A stretch of 24,837 nt of DNA from an uncultured Eubacteriales bacterium (lineage in GTDB: Bacteria > Bacillota > Clostridia > Peptostreptococcales > Anaerovoracaceae): NCBI GenBank assembly GCA_905206455.1, contig CAJLHL010000024.1, positions 1 through 24,837 on the forward strand. Reading direction: 5' to 3'. Every line of letters starts with the position of its first letter. The first letter of the stretch is position 1. Of the stretch, positions 23,960 through 24,837 are shown piece after piece. The notes beneath the pieces were generated by a model. It was not told the origin of the DNA. It searched no databases and was given only the letters and a program-made list of their open reading frames with translations. The translations under genes and the position numbers were made by a program.

Positions 23960-24032
23960 AATCACCCATCCTCTCTGTAAAAAATACTGTTTTCAAAAGG
24001 TATCTCATATCTTCTGATAAAAGAAGAAAAAC

Positions 24033-24731
24033 TCAGTCACGGCCGCTTTCCCGTTCTCTCAGAAAGCGTCCCACTTCCCGGTTAAACTCATCCGGCTTTT
24101 TTGCGGCGATAAAATGATCTCCCTTCAGAAACTTCAGTTCCGCGTTGGGAATACTCCGCGCGATCAGTTCTGTATGGGACTTCTTCGTCATGTCTCTCGT
24201 TCCGGCGATGACCAGTGTTTTCTGCCGGATCTGAAACAGCTGTTCCGGTTTCAGCGCGGGATCGTTGACCATCAGCCCCATCAGTTCCGCGTTTTTCCTC
24301 GCCGTTTCGCTCCGCTTCCGGAACATCCGCCAGAAAAGATACCGCAGATACACAGGAATGCATACAACAGCGTACATTCCCGAAAAATACAGATTCGCAC
24401 CATTTAAAATCAGCCGGTCTACACACGCAGGATAACGGAGTACAAAGGTCAGCGCGATATTTCCGCCGTCGGAAAACCCCAGAATATGCGCCTTATCGAT
24501 CCCTCGCCTTCTCATAAAAGCGTACAGGTCGTCGGCAAACTGGCGTATGGTAAAAGGCGCCGTTCCCCGCGGACTTTTGCCGTGGCCTCTCGTGTCGACA
24601 GCGATGACCCGGTAGTTTTCTTTAAAATACGATATCTGACGTGAAAAATATTCGCAGCTTTCTCCATTTCCGTGAAGGAGGATCAGAGGCTCGCCCGCCC
24701 CCGCCTCTTCATAATGATTGATGAGTTCCAT
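24033..24731 (-). CDS. alpha/beta hydrolase
   Basis: This 232-residue protein has a complete alpha/beta hydrolase signature: oxyanion segment LLHGNGES, strand VIAVDTRGHGKS, nucleophile elbow GFSDGG (Ser87), acid AGTRDMT (Asp180) and catalytic histidine GDHF (His206). A hydrophobic cap segment (about 119-137, MYAVVCIPVYLRYLFWRMF) covers the active site and suggests a lipophilic ester or thioester substrate or membrane contact. The exact reaction cannot be told; related proteins are annotated as esterases or carboxylic-ester hydrolases. The ATG at 24731 has AGGGGG upstream. It is followed on the same strand by the crotonase gene. Confidence 0.9.
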   Translation of the reverse strand: MELINHYEEAGAGEPLILLHGNGESCEYFSRQISYFKENYRVIAVDTRGHGKSPRGTAPFTIRQFADDLYAFMRRRGIDKAHILGFSDGGNIALTFVLRYPACVDRLILNGANLYFSGMYAVVCIPVYLRYLFWRMFRKRSETARKNAELMGLMVNDPALKPEQLFQIRQKTLVIAGTRDMTKKSHTELIARSIPNAELKFLKGDHFIAAKKPDEFNREVGRFLRERESGRD

Positions 24732-24754
24732 CTTTTCCCCCTATCTTTTTCTTC

Positions 24755-24837
24755 TTATTTAAAATATACAGAAATCGCATCCTCCTCGCGGTCATCTTCC
24801 CGAACAAGTAAAACGCAGCGGCCCTTCCATCCGGAAG
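24755..24837 (-). CDS. possible C-terminal end of an upstream gene (partial)
   Basis: One minus-strand frame is open from the window edge for about 27 codons and stops at TAA (24755-24757), 23 bases before the alpha/beta hydrolase start. The encoded tail is charged (REDDREEDAISVYFK). The spacing fits an operon neighbour, but the piece is too short to identify, and a second frame ending at about 24793 is also open. Confidence 0.3.
   Translation of the reverse strand, partial: SGWKGRCVLLVREDDREEDAISVYFK

Overview
The window is a gene-dense stretch of mid-GC DNA in which every supportable gene lies on the minus strand, so transcription runs from high to low coordinates. The organism is most likely an anaerobic Firmicute of class Clostridia, of Lachnospiraceae or a related family. 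The evidence is the SLH-anchored surface proteins with InlB-type B repeats, a DUF5688 protein, a DUF4230 protein, a NiaR-type niacin repressor, AGGAGG-type ribosome binding sites, sigma-A-like promoters and frequent GTG/TTG starts. Species cannot be told from the sequence alone.

In transcription order, the right end (24837 to about 23044) holds the possible tail of an unidentified gene, an alpha/beta hydrolase and a crotonase-fold acyl-CoA enzyme, closed by a branched hairpin element. Next comes an NAD module, nadA-nadB-nadC-niaR-nnrE (22877 to 18358). It makes quinolinate from aspartate and converts it to nicotinate mononucleotide, carries its own likely niacin-responsive repressor, and ends with an NAD(P)HX repair epimerase. 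A sigma-A-like promoter with TGT...ACA elements lies upstream of nadA. A membrane-anchored DUF4230 protein follows.

A drug-efflux-like unit comes next (17406 to 12663): a TetR regulator with a consensus promoter and an overlapping palindrome, a second 16-bp palindrome, and two overlapping ABC half-transporter genes (ATGA overlap) that probably form a heterodimer. A 17-bp perfect hairpin with a U-tract closes it.

The largest block (12377 to 871) starts at a near-perfect promoter. It holds a DUF5688 protein, a possible small ORF of 37 codons, and two tandem SLH-anchored surface proteins of 2202 and 1204 residues, again joined by an ATGA overlap. Both have a signal peptide, a beta-helix-like region, InlB-type B repeats and C-terminal SLH modules. 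The larger one also has ten Cna_B-like repeats. The left end has a PaaI-type thioesterase with its own promoter and terminator, then a new extended -10 promoter firing into an unassigned, hairpin-rich stretch cut by the window edge.

The most unusual observations are these: all ten Cna_B-like repeats appear to have lost the isopeptide-forming residues; a charged small ORF sits directly before the giant surface gene; hydrophilic insertions interrupt three unrelated conserved proteins; and a possible structured RNA lies at the left edge. I saw no mobile element, CRISPR array, tRNA or rRNA.
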